From Bolinopsis microptera (taxonomy: Eukaryota; Ctenophora; Tentaculata; Lobata; Bolinopsidae): a stretch of DNA of 64,000 bases. The stretch covers positions 13,277,337 to 13,341,336 of the forward strand of contig NC_087080.1 of NCBI RefSeq assembly GCF_026151205.1, given 5' to 3'. Below the pieces are notes generated by a model. The model did not search any database and was not told where the DNA came from. It worked only from the letters and a program-made list of their open reading frames with translations. The stretch's first letter is position 1, and each line of letters starts with the position of its first letter. This document shows positions 1-15,000 of the stretch, one piece after another. Made by a program: the position numbers and the translations under genes.

Positions 1-11
1 ACATCACTCAC

Positions 12-3000
12 CTCGGTTTTTCCTCGGTTTTAGGACTACCATTAGTAGTTTCAGCACTGCTGGAAACCGCTGCCTCACTCTTCACAACAGTTGCATCGTC
101 AGGGGAGGTGGACACCGCCTCCGCAGCGCTAGTACCGGTTGTGGACCCTGGTACAAAGAGGGCAAGACGTCCTCCACAGCCAGAGCAGAAGGTTACTGAG
201 TTCTGGCAGGAGTTACACTGAACCTGAAAGTGGGGTCATGGTTAGAGTTGTTATTATTGTAGTATGTGACCACAAGGCAGGGTATTATAGTAGGACAATT
301 ACAAGTAGTTACTACTAGTTACTTAGTAGTAGGACAAGTACTCGAGTAGGTTACTACTAGTTACTTAGTAGTAGGACAAGTAGTTACTACTAGTTACTTA
401 GTAGTAGGAGAAGTAGTTACTACTAGTTACTTAGTAGTAGGACAAGTAGTTACTACTAGTTACTTAGTAGTAGGACAAGTAGTTACTACTAGTTACTTAG
501 TAGTAGGACAAGTAGTTACTACTAGTTACTTAGTAGTAGGACAAGTAGTTACTACTAGTTACTTAGTAGTAGGAGAAGTAGGTTACTACTAGTTACTTAG
601 TAGTAGGACAAGTAGGTTACTACTAGTTACTTAGTAAATAGTAGTAGGAGAAGTAGGTTACGTGTAATAATAATTGTAGTATCCTGGTCACCCTACAGGG
701 CAAAAGTGGACCAGGTTCCTTCACATTATATAATGGAAACTTGAGCATTGATACTCGAAGTGGCTTGCTACAAGTGAGAGATCCCCAATATCTGTGGTTT
801 TAAACACCCTATGGCCCGCCACAAAACCAGTTAATATAGTATAATTGCGACCCAGCTGCTGCCCCTACTAAACAAGTTACAAATTGTTACCAAATCCTCC
901 GCAATTAGCCATCCCAACTAGATAATGTAAATAATGGAGCGAGATCATTATTGGAAGCTGCCCTGAAGTAGAGGATATTTGCACTTGTAGGGGCGGGGCT
1001 CACATGGGTTTTACTGGTGCCGCGCAATTCATTGCAATGTGCAGCAAACTACTCTCCTTTGTAAGTACAGGGGCGAGGTGTGATCCCTCATATTCATAAG
1101 ATCGTGATCATGATCTCATATTGTCACGTTAAGTCATATTCAGATCAGGAGATATGCTATCATCCTCCTTGTAAGCATGGATACAAACTGGAGAATATGA
1201 GAAATTGGATATACCGTGGGAAAGACTGGTTATCATTCAGTCCATTTGACCTAATCAGAATGTTCCGATTTTATGTGTTGAGGAAACTCGATTACAGATA
1301 CGCTGAGATAATAGCCTTGCTTCGATACGGATGAAGTCAGAAAGTGTTAAAAATATTTTCCATGATTGTACCCCACATTCATTGTTGAAACCTTATTAAA
1401 TAACAAATTATTTAACCTAGCGTGGGTACACGTAAAATGTGATAATTCCATATCTCCCCACCCACATCTCCTCTCCGTTTGTCATCAAGTTTCTTTTTCA
1501 ATAAATTTCCTTTCATTACAATGACCAGAGATAGTGTAATCATTGACTGTTAGAACAAACTTATCATTGACTCGCATACTTCACTCCACGTTCCAGCAAG
1601 AGCGACGACTCGTGCGATATAATAAAACCTGAACACGATCCAACCCGCGAACAGCTGCGTGATACAGAAAACAATCCTCTTTTAAAGTTGGTCGTTTTAC
1701 CTTGGACCTGGCAAGCAAGAAGCTGTAAACACTCACGTTTTGTAAAGAGATATACATGTATTACAACATAATAATCCTCTCCACCATTGGACGTTATGTA
1801 TGCATATGATTATGTACAATAACATTATTATATATCCATTATTACCGGGGCATATTTTTCTTTGTAGAAGTTGCCGGATGGTGAAGCGAGGGATGCATGA
1901 CAAAGGACACTTTCAGTCAGAGGTTACGGCAAGTTGCGAGTTTATGTAGAAATATTTATGAAGGAGCACCCAACGTGCATGTCACAAAAAATAAAGGATG
2001 TTCAGGGAGGTTATGTCATGCGGAGGAAAACGGTTGTTGAATGTTGATTTTCATTTTACACGCGGTTATTTTCTGTGTGAAATGTAAGAAAAGGGAGAAA
2101 GTGCCGACACAAGGCAAAGTCAGGAAGATCTTTCCAACACCAAGCAGTGGTTAGTAACAGGTATGTATCTGTCCGCCGCATTACATCCCTCACTTCATAT
2201 ATACTGAATACATGCGGAGGTAGCAATAACCACATACACAGGCTCACTTGCAAAGTTAATGCCCGTGTGTGTTGAGACTCAATATTTATGCAGGAAGACG
2301 CGTATACACATTACATTTATAAAGGAGTATTCAGTATATTCCTGCCTGTAGGTGTAGGGTAGAATTGTTGAGGAAGTGGCGCAATGTGACCATCGGATAG
2401 TTTATAATGTACAGTATCACGTGATTACTACTTTTGTCGGGTAGCAAAGTTTTCTTAATGTTAAATATCACGTGATTTACTTTTGCACAGTTCGATATTT
2501 TCCGAAAATCTATAATAATATTATGGTAAATGTGACGATGAAATTATAAACTTAACTTATGCCGTTTTATGTGACTATTTAGAAATATTCAAGAAATTAT
2601 GGTAAAGATACTGAAAATACGATATATGTCTGCTGTTTGATCCAATCAGTAGCAGTACATCGAGTTTCGGCACGCAGTTAATCTTCACGTCCCCTTGACA
2701 ATATCGCAAATTACACTTTTTAGAGCAAATGAAAGTTGAAATGAGCGAGGACGTAACATAATACAACATCTAAAGTGATTCAGGTTAAGTGGTATCTTTA
2801 TTCAGGGCCTAACTTAATTACACGTGGCGCAGGATCACTCTGATCAACTTTATTGGACTAAATGACAATTAATTGGAAATGTTCGTTCACTGAGAGATCT
2901 TACAGCGCCATTTTCTACCCTCATGAACATATCCATCTAGACACATGAAAATGCAGAGAAAAACCTCTGCCTTTCAGATTCGCGCCACTCTAAAATCGAC

Positions 3001-6000
3001 AGTTTGATGTCGAGACAGACGCGACTCAGTCTCTTAAAGAGACAGACGCGACGGACAGACAGACGTGACGGACAGACGGACTAACCAAGACTTCTCTGAG
3101 TTTCTCCAGCTCCAAGTTGATGCCAGATGAGGGATCTGTCTCCGTGCTCTGGTCTACAAGTCTCCCATCTCCGTCACACTCTAGCTTTATAAACCCTGAT
3201 CCTGATATATTAGCATTAGAGGTTCAACAAAGCGGTTAAACTATAAACATGTAGGTTAAATTCAGTAACAATGTTTTTTGTTTTATTCCATTGTTTATTT
3301 CTACTGGTAGGGAAATATCACCATCATGGTAATAATATGATGATTGTTTGTTACAAAAAAGCCTTAAATGTTGAACTGTAGCCTTAGCTTGGCCACATCG
3401 TAATTATAATAATACTATGATAATTCCGGCCCCAAACAATTAGATCCGCTCTGTAATAAGCCGCCCTGAAAACTCACCACTGGCTGGAGAAACAAAAGCT
3501 TTCTTATCAACTGAGTTAATCTTCTGGTTCAAATCAGCAGTTTCGTTTTTCAGCAGTAACATCAGCCTCTCCATATCCGTGTTCAGCTTCTGTAACTGCA
3601 GGGTTATATTATGTTACTCTATGATAAGATCAGGAAGCTGAAGTATGATACACATTCAGCAGCTTTGGTCATAACATCAACCATCCAGTTTGATATATCG
3701 TTTGAAACTCAGTACTGTACTTAATCAACATTAATTTTCAAACACGTTTTAAATAAAAGGCTCTAATACCACACATTTTGAGGAAGATAAAGATTGAAAC
3801 GGTGTATCATGATACTTTTACCGATAAGTTTCCATATGTGTTGAGGCACTTGTGTTGAGGCACTTGTGTTGAGGCACTTGCACTATCATTTTAATCATAC
3901 TAACAGTTTATCACTTTATCAATGTGGGGCAGAACTAGAAAAGCTCAAGATACATCTAGATCTTAAGATAAATCTCAATTGCTGCAGTGTACACATCTTG
4001 AGACACTTTATATTTAAAAAAATGCTCTCCGCATGACTTAACACATAATGGGAATTGGGACCGTTACAAAGCGCCAACCTTCCAAAATAACCCATGCATG
4101 TGGTTGCAGTAGAGACACGACAAAGACAGACAATAGGTTTGGGTTGGCCAATGTGAGCTATATCTAGATCTATATCTAGTTGGTGTGATACTCAGGAGGT
4201 CTCAAAGAGGATAATCTCACAGCACAATGGGACAACAAGCTATTTTCAGGTCTTAGAAACCAGAGTAACCCCATTTCTATAGAAAACATAATATAATGGG
4301 CATGTTGAATTGTAATAATATAATATATACATAATAAATAATATAATATATAATATATATAATAATTTTTATATAATAATAATATATAATATCTGATAAT
4401 AGCTCGTTGGTAAAAATAGCTCCGGTGCTGGGTTGCCTTAAATTTGCATTTTGCAAAGGTTTTCGTTAAAGTACAATTATATGTTCTAATACATATTATT
4501 ATATACAAATATAAACATAATATCATATATATATATAATATATATATTATATTGGCATTCGGCATATTCCAATAAATATATAATATATTATATAATAAGC
4601 AATATTTACATTTCTGGTCGATAAAAATATAGGTCCAACGCTCGTTTGCATTAAATTTGTACAGATTTTGCCTTGAAGCCAATTCCATGAGCATGTTACT
4701 GTAACTTTGATATTTTTAAATGGAGGATCTGACTGGGATGATGTTGCAGACTGCCAAACTTTCTATCTACCAGGGTGCTATCCAGTAGTCTAATCTAAAT
4801 TCTACGGAACGCCCTAAATTTCAATCGTGTAACCTAGAAAGGGCTGGTTTTTTTTTCAATCTAATCAATCTCGTGGGTCTATAACAAGCGAGACGAGCGA
4901 GACAGACGAACGGGACGAACGAGACAGACGTTCACGCCCGAACGCCGCGACCAGGTGCCAAGTCTGAGAAGTCTAAACTCTGTCTCTAACACTCCTCCTT
5001 TTTTTTCTATTTCTTTCATGATCAGCTCCAGGCAGTTTTTGAATCAATCAATAATTGGAAAAAACCATCCAGCTTTAAAAGAGTAGTACACTCCGGTACT
5101 TTTCAACAGTTTTTAAAGATGACAAGGAACATTTATTTCACACAGCATGTATACACAAGGTACATTATAACGCTATAGCTCTTTGTATAAGTACTGCCGC
5201 GTACAGACTAGAAAAAACTGATTAACATGAAAATTTTAGAAATAAAGAACGACTGACGAAAGCGAAAGTGAAATGCATAGCACGTACCTGAATAAGGTTC
5301 ATCTTATCGTCCTGTTGTAGAGCGTAGAGTGAGTTGATGAACAGTTTCAGCTGTCTGATACACTCCGTCATGTTCACACACATGTACCTTAGGATACAAA
5401 GAGATGTTATAAATCTCTTCCCTTCAGGAGGGGAGGCGATGAATTATTGTGCTGCCTGGGTAACTTAACATCCAGTACGATTTTAGTTTTGCAATATCAT
5501 AATATTACTGAGCTGGGGTTACTATCTACTGTCTTAGGGCTCTATTTAAAGTTGCCCCCACAAGTAATAGTAAGCAGATAAGAAGTATCATTAGAAGTAT
5601 TTCCCTCGAATAGTAGGACTAATAAAGTAGGCTCTTTCTGGCTATAAAACGGCACTTGAAGGCGTTCTATAAGGGCTAAATTTCAAAATAAAACGGCTAA
5701 ATTGATAACTGGGAGGTGGCTGTCGCTACAAAACAAAGCCATGATATGCAAACGCAAAATACTGTTAAATTCCACCTAATTTAATTCGAGACAAAACTTT
5801 ACGATAACATTATCTCACTATCACGTTTCTTGCTGATCATGCATTCCTATGTACTGCATTGAAGCATTGAAAGCGAATCTAGAATTATTTTAGGAATTTA
5901 AGTAGAAGACGTGACTGGAAATAAAGCGTAACTTGATAATTCAGACACGAAATCATAGGTGCTTCCCTACTTTTGTTTTCTTGGAACGAAGCTAAACATA

Positions 6001-9000
6001 CCCAACATTGCAATTAATATTTAAAATTTACGAAATGGAGCGTGAGAAGTCCCGAAAGTTCAATAAATGCGAATATAAATAATATGTAATAAAGTGTAGC
6101 TGTTATAAAATGTACCTGGAGAAGGAGCTGCGATTTGGGGTGAGGGTACCGTTGGAAGGTACACTGGTCACTGGGGAGTTACTCGCGTTCATAAAGTTGG
6201 GTAGACTCTGAAAGAGGGGTAAGTTGTAACCTTGCTTTAGAGCTTTAGATATTTAACCATCATCATTAATTTATATTTATCCATTTCGTTCTTCAATCAA
6301 TCAAGCCTGTGCTGGAAATCCCAAAGAATCTAACCTCTAAAATTTATGATTTATAACCCTTCCCACAAATTACCAGAATATCCCCGATAACTTACCTGCA
6401 TGAACCGGGGGGACAACATGTCAGGTGAAACTGATAGCATGGAGTTGATACCACTCTGCATGAGCTGACCGTTCAGTGGTGGCATTGTCAGACCCGCGAT
6501 CGGCGAATTCTGAAAAAGTATAATTTTAGATTTTATATTAAATTATTATATTATTTTGGCGGAATCCCGTAACATAGAGAGTTACTGATAATGATATCAG
6601 TTGAAAGTTTTAAAACAAACAGTTCCGTCGCTATAACCAAGTACCAGAACCGGATATAATTTTAATTCCACATTTACAGGGTCCCTTCAAATGGAGATTA
6701 CGGCTGTTTCATTATATTGCAACCGAGACAACTTCCTGAAACTTGGTAATCAAACACAAGAAAATGTCTGGATATATATTTTGAGCAGTGAGCATTTGAA
6801 CACGTATCCTTGAGTACCCACTTATTAGAACCTCTTTTAGCCTCTATTCCAGCTCCGATTTTAGCCGATAGTCTAAAAACCCAGTACTTCAACAGATCGC
6901 GTCTAGACATGGCAGCCTTCTTTATACCTTTACAGATACGAGATTATTCAATGAGACTAAATAATAGCTCACGGCTATCTAACATGATCCCTAACTCCCT
7001 ATACTCGCAGTACAGGTAGTAGTAGTCTGCAAGTGTGAATAAGCTTAAAGATGTGCTACCTCAGTTATATCATTATTTAGATCTGACAAAGGAGAGAAGT
7101 GGAGGCTACCAGGTGGTTAATGTTCACAACATGTTAACGCTTGGATCACAGCAGTACCATATGGGCACCTAGTTATTAGCCACGAGATGTTCTGATCAGA
7201 TCGTGTTGCAGAGAACGGGTCGTTCGTCCGGAATATTATGTGGCGTCTGAGTGATATCTATCTTTTCGCTGCGGCTACAATTAAACATGTTCTCATTCTG
7301 TGCGAACACATCAATATTCATGGAAATTAGCAATGATTTCGTAAATATCACATTTCTGTTGATCGGAAAAAATGAATGTGTTAGAAATTGTAAACAATAT
7401 CAGGATCACGTACCATAGAAGTAGGAAGTTTGCCTCCGGGGTAAGTGAAGGGGTTCTTCAGATTTCCTGTGTGGTTGATATTCCGGTATCCCTGACTGTC
7501 GAGATACTGTGACAACGGCTCAAACAAACTCGCTGAAATGACGCACTCTGTCAACTTTTGTATCTTGTCGAACACTAGGAAAAGTTTTATTATCTTGTTT
7601 ATACGGGAGATAGAAACCACTAAAGTTTTTCCATTTTTTTTCAGAGACAACAGCTTGAGCATTCTCGGTGCAATTATGAGACACAGAACTGGAGGTAAAT
7701 TATGCCGTTATTGTTTTTACAATCAGAGTTGACAGGTCTAGGTGGTTGACATGTGACGTTTCAAAGTCCAAGCCATTAGGGTGCGGCCCACTTGTTCTAT
7801 TTTAGTCCACCAGTTTTCTGACACTTTGTAGCCCGATAGCCCAAGTTATTTACGTAGTTATTTACGTATTAATTATTTACGTATTAAGCCGAATTTTTTG
7901 CGTTTCCAAAACCGCTCGATGGGCAGTTAAAATTAGTTTTGTTCCAAACCAGACATTTATAAATGTCTTGAAACGATGTAATCTCGTAGCTGGAGTGAAG
8001 AAACTTTTAAGTTTGATTAATGCTGTTAAGCGAAAACCGTGACTAGATCGGGCACCAATAAAAGTGAGATCAACGCGAGTTCAATCATTGATTTAGGTAT
8101 ATTGTCCGAGACAAATGATTTCTTCGATCTTCAATAATTAAATCATAATCAAGTTATGGATAATTTACTTGTCCCGCTGCTTTTAGAAGTCATTAAAACT
8201 ATTAACACTATCCGTGAACAGCTGTTAGTTAAAAATGTGAAGCGATTGAGAAGAACTTATTATTGGCGCTACAAATAAAAACGGGAGATAAAGAAAACCG
8301 AGTATGTAATTGATAGTCTCTAAGTCTTTGTTGCAAGATGAAAAATGGAAAGTAGTTACTAGCAAAAGCGCTGGTTTCTGCAGAGTTATCGATATCATAA
8401 TATTATGATCGTTTGTTTGTTGCTGATCGGAAAGTTACAGATCATTTGTCTCGTTCTTAATAGAGGTCATTAAAACTATTAAACGTTTCCTTAAACTTTA
8501 GATCAGGACTATAAAAAGTTTCCGTATACTTCGAACCCCAAGAACGTGCGATTAAGAAGATCACTTAATTATGGTCCTGGTAAAAAAGGAAATTAACGCA
8601 CGGAATGCACGGACACCCCGGGAAATTGTAACAATCCTCAAGGGTCCAAGCGCCGAGGTAAGATACTATTAAACCCTTTTTGTTTTACATGATGTTGTAT
8701 CATGAATAACTGAGGTGCTTAAATGATTGAGAAGGAATATTTTATTAATATTAAAGTATTAATGCCTGCCTCATGTTTATGATGATTTTAAAATATTGTG
8801 CTGAAATTTAAAATTTTAGGAACCGAAAAAAGTGCTCCCCCACTGACATTTTCCTCAAATTGTGATTAAATTTTGATTTTTTAAATCCGCACAAATTGTC
8901 AAAATAACAATCCCATTAATAGAGAGCAAATTTCTGCAAAGTATTAGTATGATGTCATGGCAAGCACGGAGTATTAATTTGAGTACGGTTGCATAAAGGT

Positions 9001-12000
9001 ATGAAATCTGGCCCGTGACAGCAGTAGCTGTTTTAAAAGTTTTAAAAGTTTAAAATTTAAAGCACTCGAAGGCCTGAGTATTTTGGTTTCAGTTACAGTA
9101 CTCACCTTTTGCTAGAACATATTTTAACTACTGTCTTTTTAAGCTCATTGACAGGCAATTTCTCGATATTGATGCCGAAACCTACACATTCCTTACTTCC
9201 ACCAGGATAAATACTGCCACTGGTATAATAGCTGGCAGTTGTCCCCAGGATATCAAAAGCAGTAGATATTTATTTTTTCCAGAATAAATTGAAAGATGTC
9301 GCCCCGTGCCCCTAATCATTAATTCAGTTATGGATAATTTTTGTCTCCTCAATATTTAGAGGTAATTAAAACTATTAACATTTTTCGTGAACTAAATTTT
9401 TAAATTCTGAAGCGACTAAGAATAACTTACTATTGTCTCTGTGCAAATAAAAACGGGAAATAAATAACTTATCGCTAAGTGAGCCCCATGAAAAATAAAA
9501 TCATATGATCACTATAAAATCTCATTCAGTGGTATAAAAATAAAATGATAAGTTGAAGAAATAGTTGATAATATAAGGCTGGTACTTACCATTAGCTCTG
9601 GATACAGGAGAGATAGGGCTGGGCAGATAGGTGGGAGTAATAGCACACAACTTCTCCTCCTGTTCTGTTGCTAACAATTGTTGTAACACCGCACTCCGAG
9701 TCAGGCCGAAGAAGTCAGGTCCTGCCCACGCTTTCTTTGTCGGGATATCAATTTCCTGGTGTGGATGTTTTTCAAGGGAGGAAATGTTAACAGCCCGGGT
9801 TGGATTAACGGCATTTGCCGTAATAATTGACCATATAATTATAGTTTGTGAATATATTTGCGTTTATGGATAAGGATTGAGGTTTCATCTAGGTTTCATC
9901 TAGCTACTGCAGAACATTGGTCCGTTTAACTCACCTTCATGAACTCCTGCACAACTTTGGTTGAGTTGAAGTCTTCCCGGGAGGAATTCTTGCAGGAGCA
10001 TCTGTAGAAAGGCCGACCTTCTTTTGCGAGAATCTGAAAAATTGTCAATATAAAGTGATATTAACTATGTTTAAATTTCGGACGTAAATCTGTTTCCAGC
10101 AATAAAAAGATAAATTTCTTTCAATGTGGCTCCATTCCACTCAGCAACTTGTTACTTGCTTGACTTCAGTCAATAGTTACTAAATCATATCTTACGCAAT
10201 ATATAACGGCCACTTGATGTGTCGCTATGGCAAACAGTAAGTTTACAGAGTTACAGATTCCTTTATTAACCTATTAACGTAAAAGTGGGTTTGCCACGGG
10301 CCACGGCGTAGAAAAATATAATTCTTCGCCGTACAACAAGGAAATAGGGTTGAAGAGATCAATCTTGGAGATAAGTTATGATCGAAGTCACTAATGGACG
10401 GTAAAATTGCTTCCTTTAAAGAGTGCTTCCGTGTAATTTTCAGTATATTAGGCAGCAAAAGATAAGACTACTGTGACAAAGTATTGATAAATCTATCTTC
10501 GGGATACTAAAATGTTTAAATTTAGGATAAATTACAAGCTGCAAAGAGTCAATTAAATATTTTGGTGTTAGGTCATGGCCAGAAATTATTAAAAATTGGA
10601 ACAAAACGATAAAATGCGGATTAACAATTAACATGGATCTAATTCCTGATCTCGAGGAATTTTCTGGACAGTAGATTGCAAGCTAATTGAGATGGTAACA
10701 AGGCCTTTATTTGGTTATTTTTGGCACATTAAGTAAATTCCATTTCAATCTGTTATCAGGTTCAAGATTGAAGGCTAGTAATCTGAGTTTTAATCCAGGC
10801 CTGGATTAAATTATCATATAATTATTATTTTATTTAATAAATTCTTAAATTAATTGAGTTTTATGATCCCTTAGTCCGTGGTTCACGGTACGTTTAATTC
10901 TACGTTCATAAATTAGACAAGTTAACAATATTTATTGGAAGCCCAATTCGGAAATAGACTTTAAATGATTTATTTGTGTGACAAACTCGATCTCTGCTTT
11001 TTGGGGCCGAATGTGGCTGTTATGGTTCTCATGGCAACCTCTGAAATCTGAATCTTAGCAATAACCATTATAACAATTATAAATTTGTAGCCGTTGAACG
11101 ATCGAAAAGTATGTACTACGGTCGGAATTTTAAATAAATACTATAACTTTGAGTGAAATGTCTCAAATCTCACCTCGCTGAGGATGAAAACTTCCTCGTT
11201 GCTGGTGTTGCGCGCGCACCGCAGAGCGCGGTACCCCGGCTGCAACCTGTACCTCCGATTGGAGTGCTTGTAAAACCAAAACTGATCCTGTAATTGGAAT
11301 TATACTGCTAGTATTGTAAGGCTGATTCAGAGATTCAAATGAACCAATCATACCAATCATAAACAAGTAAGAAACACTGATTTTGGATAATAATAAGTGA
11401 AAGGGAGAAATAAATACAAATGTGGGGCTGCAGCCCTCTACTCTCTTAGATAACATGAACAGTAAATCTTTGCTCCAAACTCCAACAACACTAACCGGAG
11501 TAGGATAGGCTTTTCCCACGCTCTGCAGTTCAACCCAGGTTACATTGAGGGCTTCCTCGCTTCTTGAACCGGTTGATACGGGACTGAAAGGGTTAAACCG
11601 TTACAGAGATCCTGAATGTTCGAGTAACACCATCTGCATCATGTGGTGACTTGCAGTAATCGGGATTCGGGACTACTACAGTTTAACGTATGAGATTTTA
11701 GCGTTTTAGAGGTATAAATGCACCTGATTTCCTTATACGATTAATAGTATGTTAAATGGTCACCAAAGCTTTAAAGTTACAGAAGCTATATACTTCGAAA
11801 GATATATTTCGAAAGATTCATCAAAGTTGACATTTACCTTGTGTTGGAGGTGACAGGTGAACTGTGGGTGGTAGCCAGAGAGTTCAGTACCAGACCAGGA
11901 AGTGAACCGTTACCGTTCAGCAACAACCCGTTCAACCTGAGGTTAGAGGGGCGTTAAATCTCATTAAATCAGTTGTAAGAGGGGCGTGGCATCTTGCCAG

Positions 12001-15000
12001 GAACTTGGAAGAGCAGTTTCCAGGCTGTTTCCAGAGAAACACTAAGTGTTATGAAAACAGAGCAGAATTGAGTAGTCACGTACGCGTGGTTATCATTGTT
12101 ATCATTCCGAGTGGGGCTGTTGTGGTTGGAGGTGGAGGAGAGACTGTGGATACCGTTCTCCAGGTTCTTAACCATGGCATCGTTAGCCAGGGAGCTGACC
12201 ATGGTCGGGGCGTACAGGTTGGAGAACAGCAGGTCTTTTGGAGCGGAGTATTTTACCATGTTCCAGCTCTGGGAGGGAGGGGTTGTTAGAATGGTACGTG
12301 GGGGGGGGGGGAGACAATATATTATATCTCCAGCTCTGAGAGGAGGGGTTGTTAGAATGGTACGTGGGGGAGACAATATATTATATCTTTTATTTTATCA
12401 AATAATGGTTATATTATACTGAGATCTGGAGTAATTAATAATAAATAAATACTTAAGCAATAAATATTAAGACTTCATATTACCTAATTTTTAAAGGACC
12501 AGTTAACTGAAAAAAAAGTTATCCTCATATTTTGACAGATTGTGACAAATAGCAAACTAAGCAACGAGTCGAAATTCCTAAATCTCTAACTGCTCTCTAA
12601 CGCGTGTAAATAGCGTTTGTATTATTTTGGCGATGACGTCATAAAGTCCCTCTTGCGCGCAGAGTAGCTCGTGAGACTGTATTTTACAGGTAAAAAATGG
12701 ACATAATACAATCTTTTCCCCCGAATAACTCGAAAAGTAAGTAATTTAGGGTACATGTTGCTTCATAAGTTGTATATAAACATGGCCATTCTGCACAATT
12801 TGCACACATTCAAAAACCTTTAGCGCCTTCATAGCCCCATTAACCAGATACCCATAGTTTTGCATGATTTCTGGAACCGAAAATCAGTTTTTCGCCAATA
12901 ACTGAAAAAGTAAGCACTTTAAGGCATATGTTTGTTCGTAAGTCATATATTAATATGCTAATTGCGGTTCTTTTGCATCCTGTCTGAAGACTCCATCACG
13001 ATCATATCGAAAATGGGCTTAGCACCACGCCCAAAATGGTTTTTGGCGAATTTATCGAAAAGTAAGGATTTTAGGCCATGTGTTGCTCAATAACTCCTAT
13101 ATAAACATGCATATGCGGCTTCGTTCAAGCCTATTTTGAAGTCTCTACGACCTTCAGAAGCAAGGGGTCGGTTACGTTATTGGGTCAATATGGGCGTGGC
13201 CCTCCTGGGTTTTCTCCACGGTCAAAAAAATGTCTCCAAACGAAAATCGTTTAATCATAACTTCGGGAAGGTCTGTGCAAAGTTTCGTGAGTATTAGAAC
13301 ATTTGCAGGTTCATTTCCATAAATGTCCATAAATGACTGGACTACACAACTTTAGAGTTAACTTTAGAGAAACTCATAAGTCATTTATCTCAAATTAAGC
13401 TGTTAGTGTCCATGATCAACCTCTGGCGACAATGTTTTACGTGAAATGTAAAAATCAGGAGTAATATAAAAAAGGTATTTTAGATTAAAGTGCTAGCTCA
13501 TAGTTTTAGAATTGTATAGATTAACGTTGGTCATTTAGCCATCTAACAATCGATCGTGCCGTAATACATCGCCAGAGAATAATAGGGTCTTGGAAATTCT
13601 ATAGTTGTTCAGTGGGTCGATCGACTGAACACGTTTGCACTTGGTATTTAAACTTACCAGTAGTTTATTTATATTATGCACCGATGATAATGCAATTAGG
13701 ATAACAACTAGGTAAGCCGGAAGTCTAATTCAAAACACACCTCACACCGTACACACCTCCAATCAGTAATTTTACTATTTGGTAGACCGGGTATTTTGGC
13801 GGGAATTCTGTTCCACGGCACTGTTCTGATAGAAGCTACTTCTACTAATGGTCCCAGAGGAACGGCCGTAAAGTAGCCAGACTTCTTGTCTCGTGTACTG
13901 GCAGACACTTGCAGATTAAAGTTAGAAATTTCGCTATGCTATAAATATAATTGCTCTCGGAATTGAACAAACTCCTACTTATCTGTATCCTTTCTAAATT
14001 CGTTAGAGTTTCATGGACTGGGGAAAAATAATCGGTACAGTCTCCCTGCTTGTGTAATTAAGCAATGAAAACAATCCAAAATTATCACATATGACATAAG
14101 TTGTAATAGCAGAAACTTTCTAACCGTACATTCACCCGCCACTGTTCAAGAACCTATATCACTGTTTAAAATCATAACGTGAGCACTGTACATCCAATCA
14201 GCTATTCCTTTAGTTAGGATGATAGCCAAAACTATAAGGATTTTGGAGAACTAGGGTAATAGTCACAATTCTAAAATTTGAGTGAGTTACACGTGTTTTA
14301 TTGACGATGATAAACATTTGTAATGTAAATTACGCTATGCAAGCGCGCACTGAGGGACTTTATGACGTCACGAGGCCACAGCTTATTATTGCAATAACAC
14401 GCGTTACACGTACGCTAGAGAGTTGGTTCTTTCGGCGATACGATTCTTTACCAGTTTGTCACAGCTGATTTAAATCTTAGCCAAATTGGAGACTACAAAT
14501 TTTTCAGTTAACTGGTCCTTTAAGTAGGTTATTACCTACAATTTATGGCCTAGTATTATAGTGACCAATGGGTCACATTTAATGTGATTTTCTTTTATTT
14601 ACATATTATTATAGCACCAGTAATTGCCAAGATAACATCTCAAAATTGAGAACCAATCAAATATTAAAATACAAATGAAAATATAATTTAATAATTTCAT
14701 TCGGGATAATGCTAGATTGATCTCTTCAAATTGTTCATCTCCATTCATTTAATTAATTTATCCATTGAATAATTGAATTATTTGTGATGCATTTCTCGCG
14801 AATGGATTTATTAATTATACGATTATTTGTTCACTTCTTGCTTTTCTTACTTAACAATAGAGTGGACACTGGTAAGCATGTATTATAATTTCTATTTAGT
14901 GAAATTAAAGGCCTCTAAAGGCCTCTAAATTAACAGTTATCAACATAATTCAGGCATTTGAAGGGTTCACACGATATAATGCAAGCTAGCTGAAGTCCAA

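Noticed and set aside
295-660. CRISPR-like array
   Set aside because: Repeats are contiguous with no unique spacers, in an animal intron; it is a minisatellite.
4176-4694. 172-codon minus-strand frame
   Set aside because: Tyr/Ile-rich translation of AT-only low complexity inside an FYR intron; no domain and no splice support.
13708-13908. 66-codon frame on minus as an extra FYR exon
   Set aside because: Lies inside the TTAA element, lacks FYR-like residues, and exons 3 and 4 already join in phase without it.
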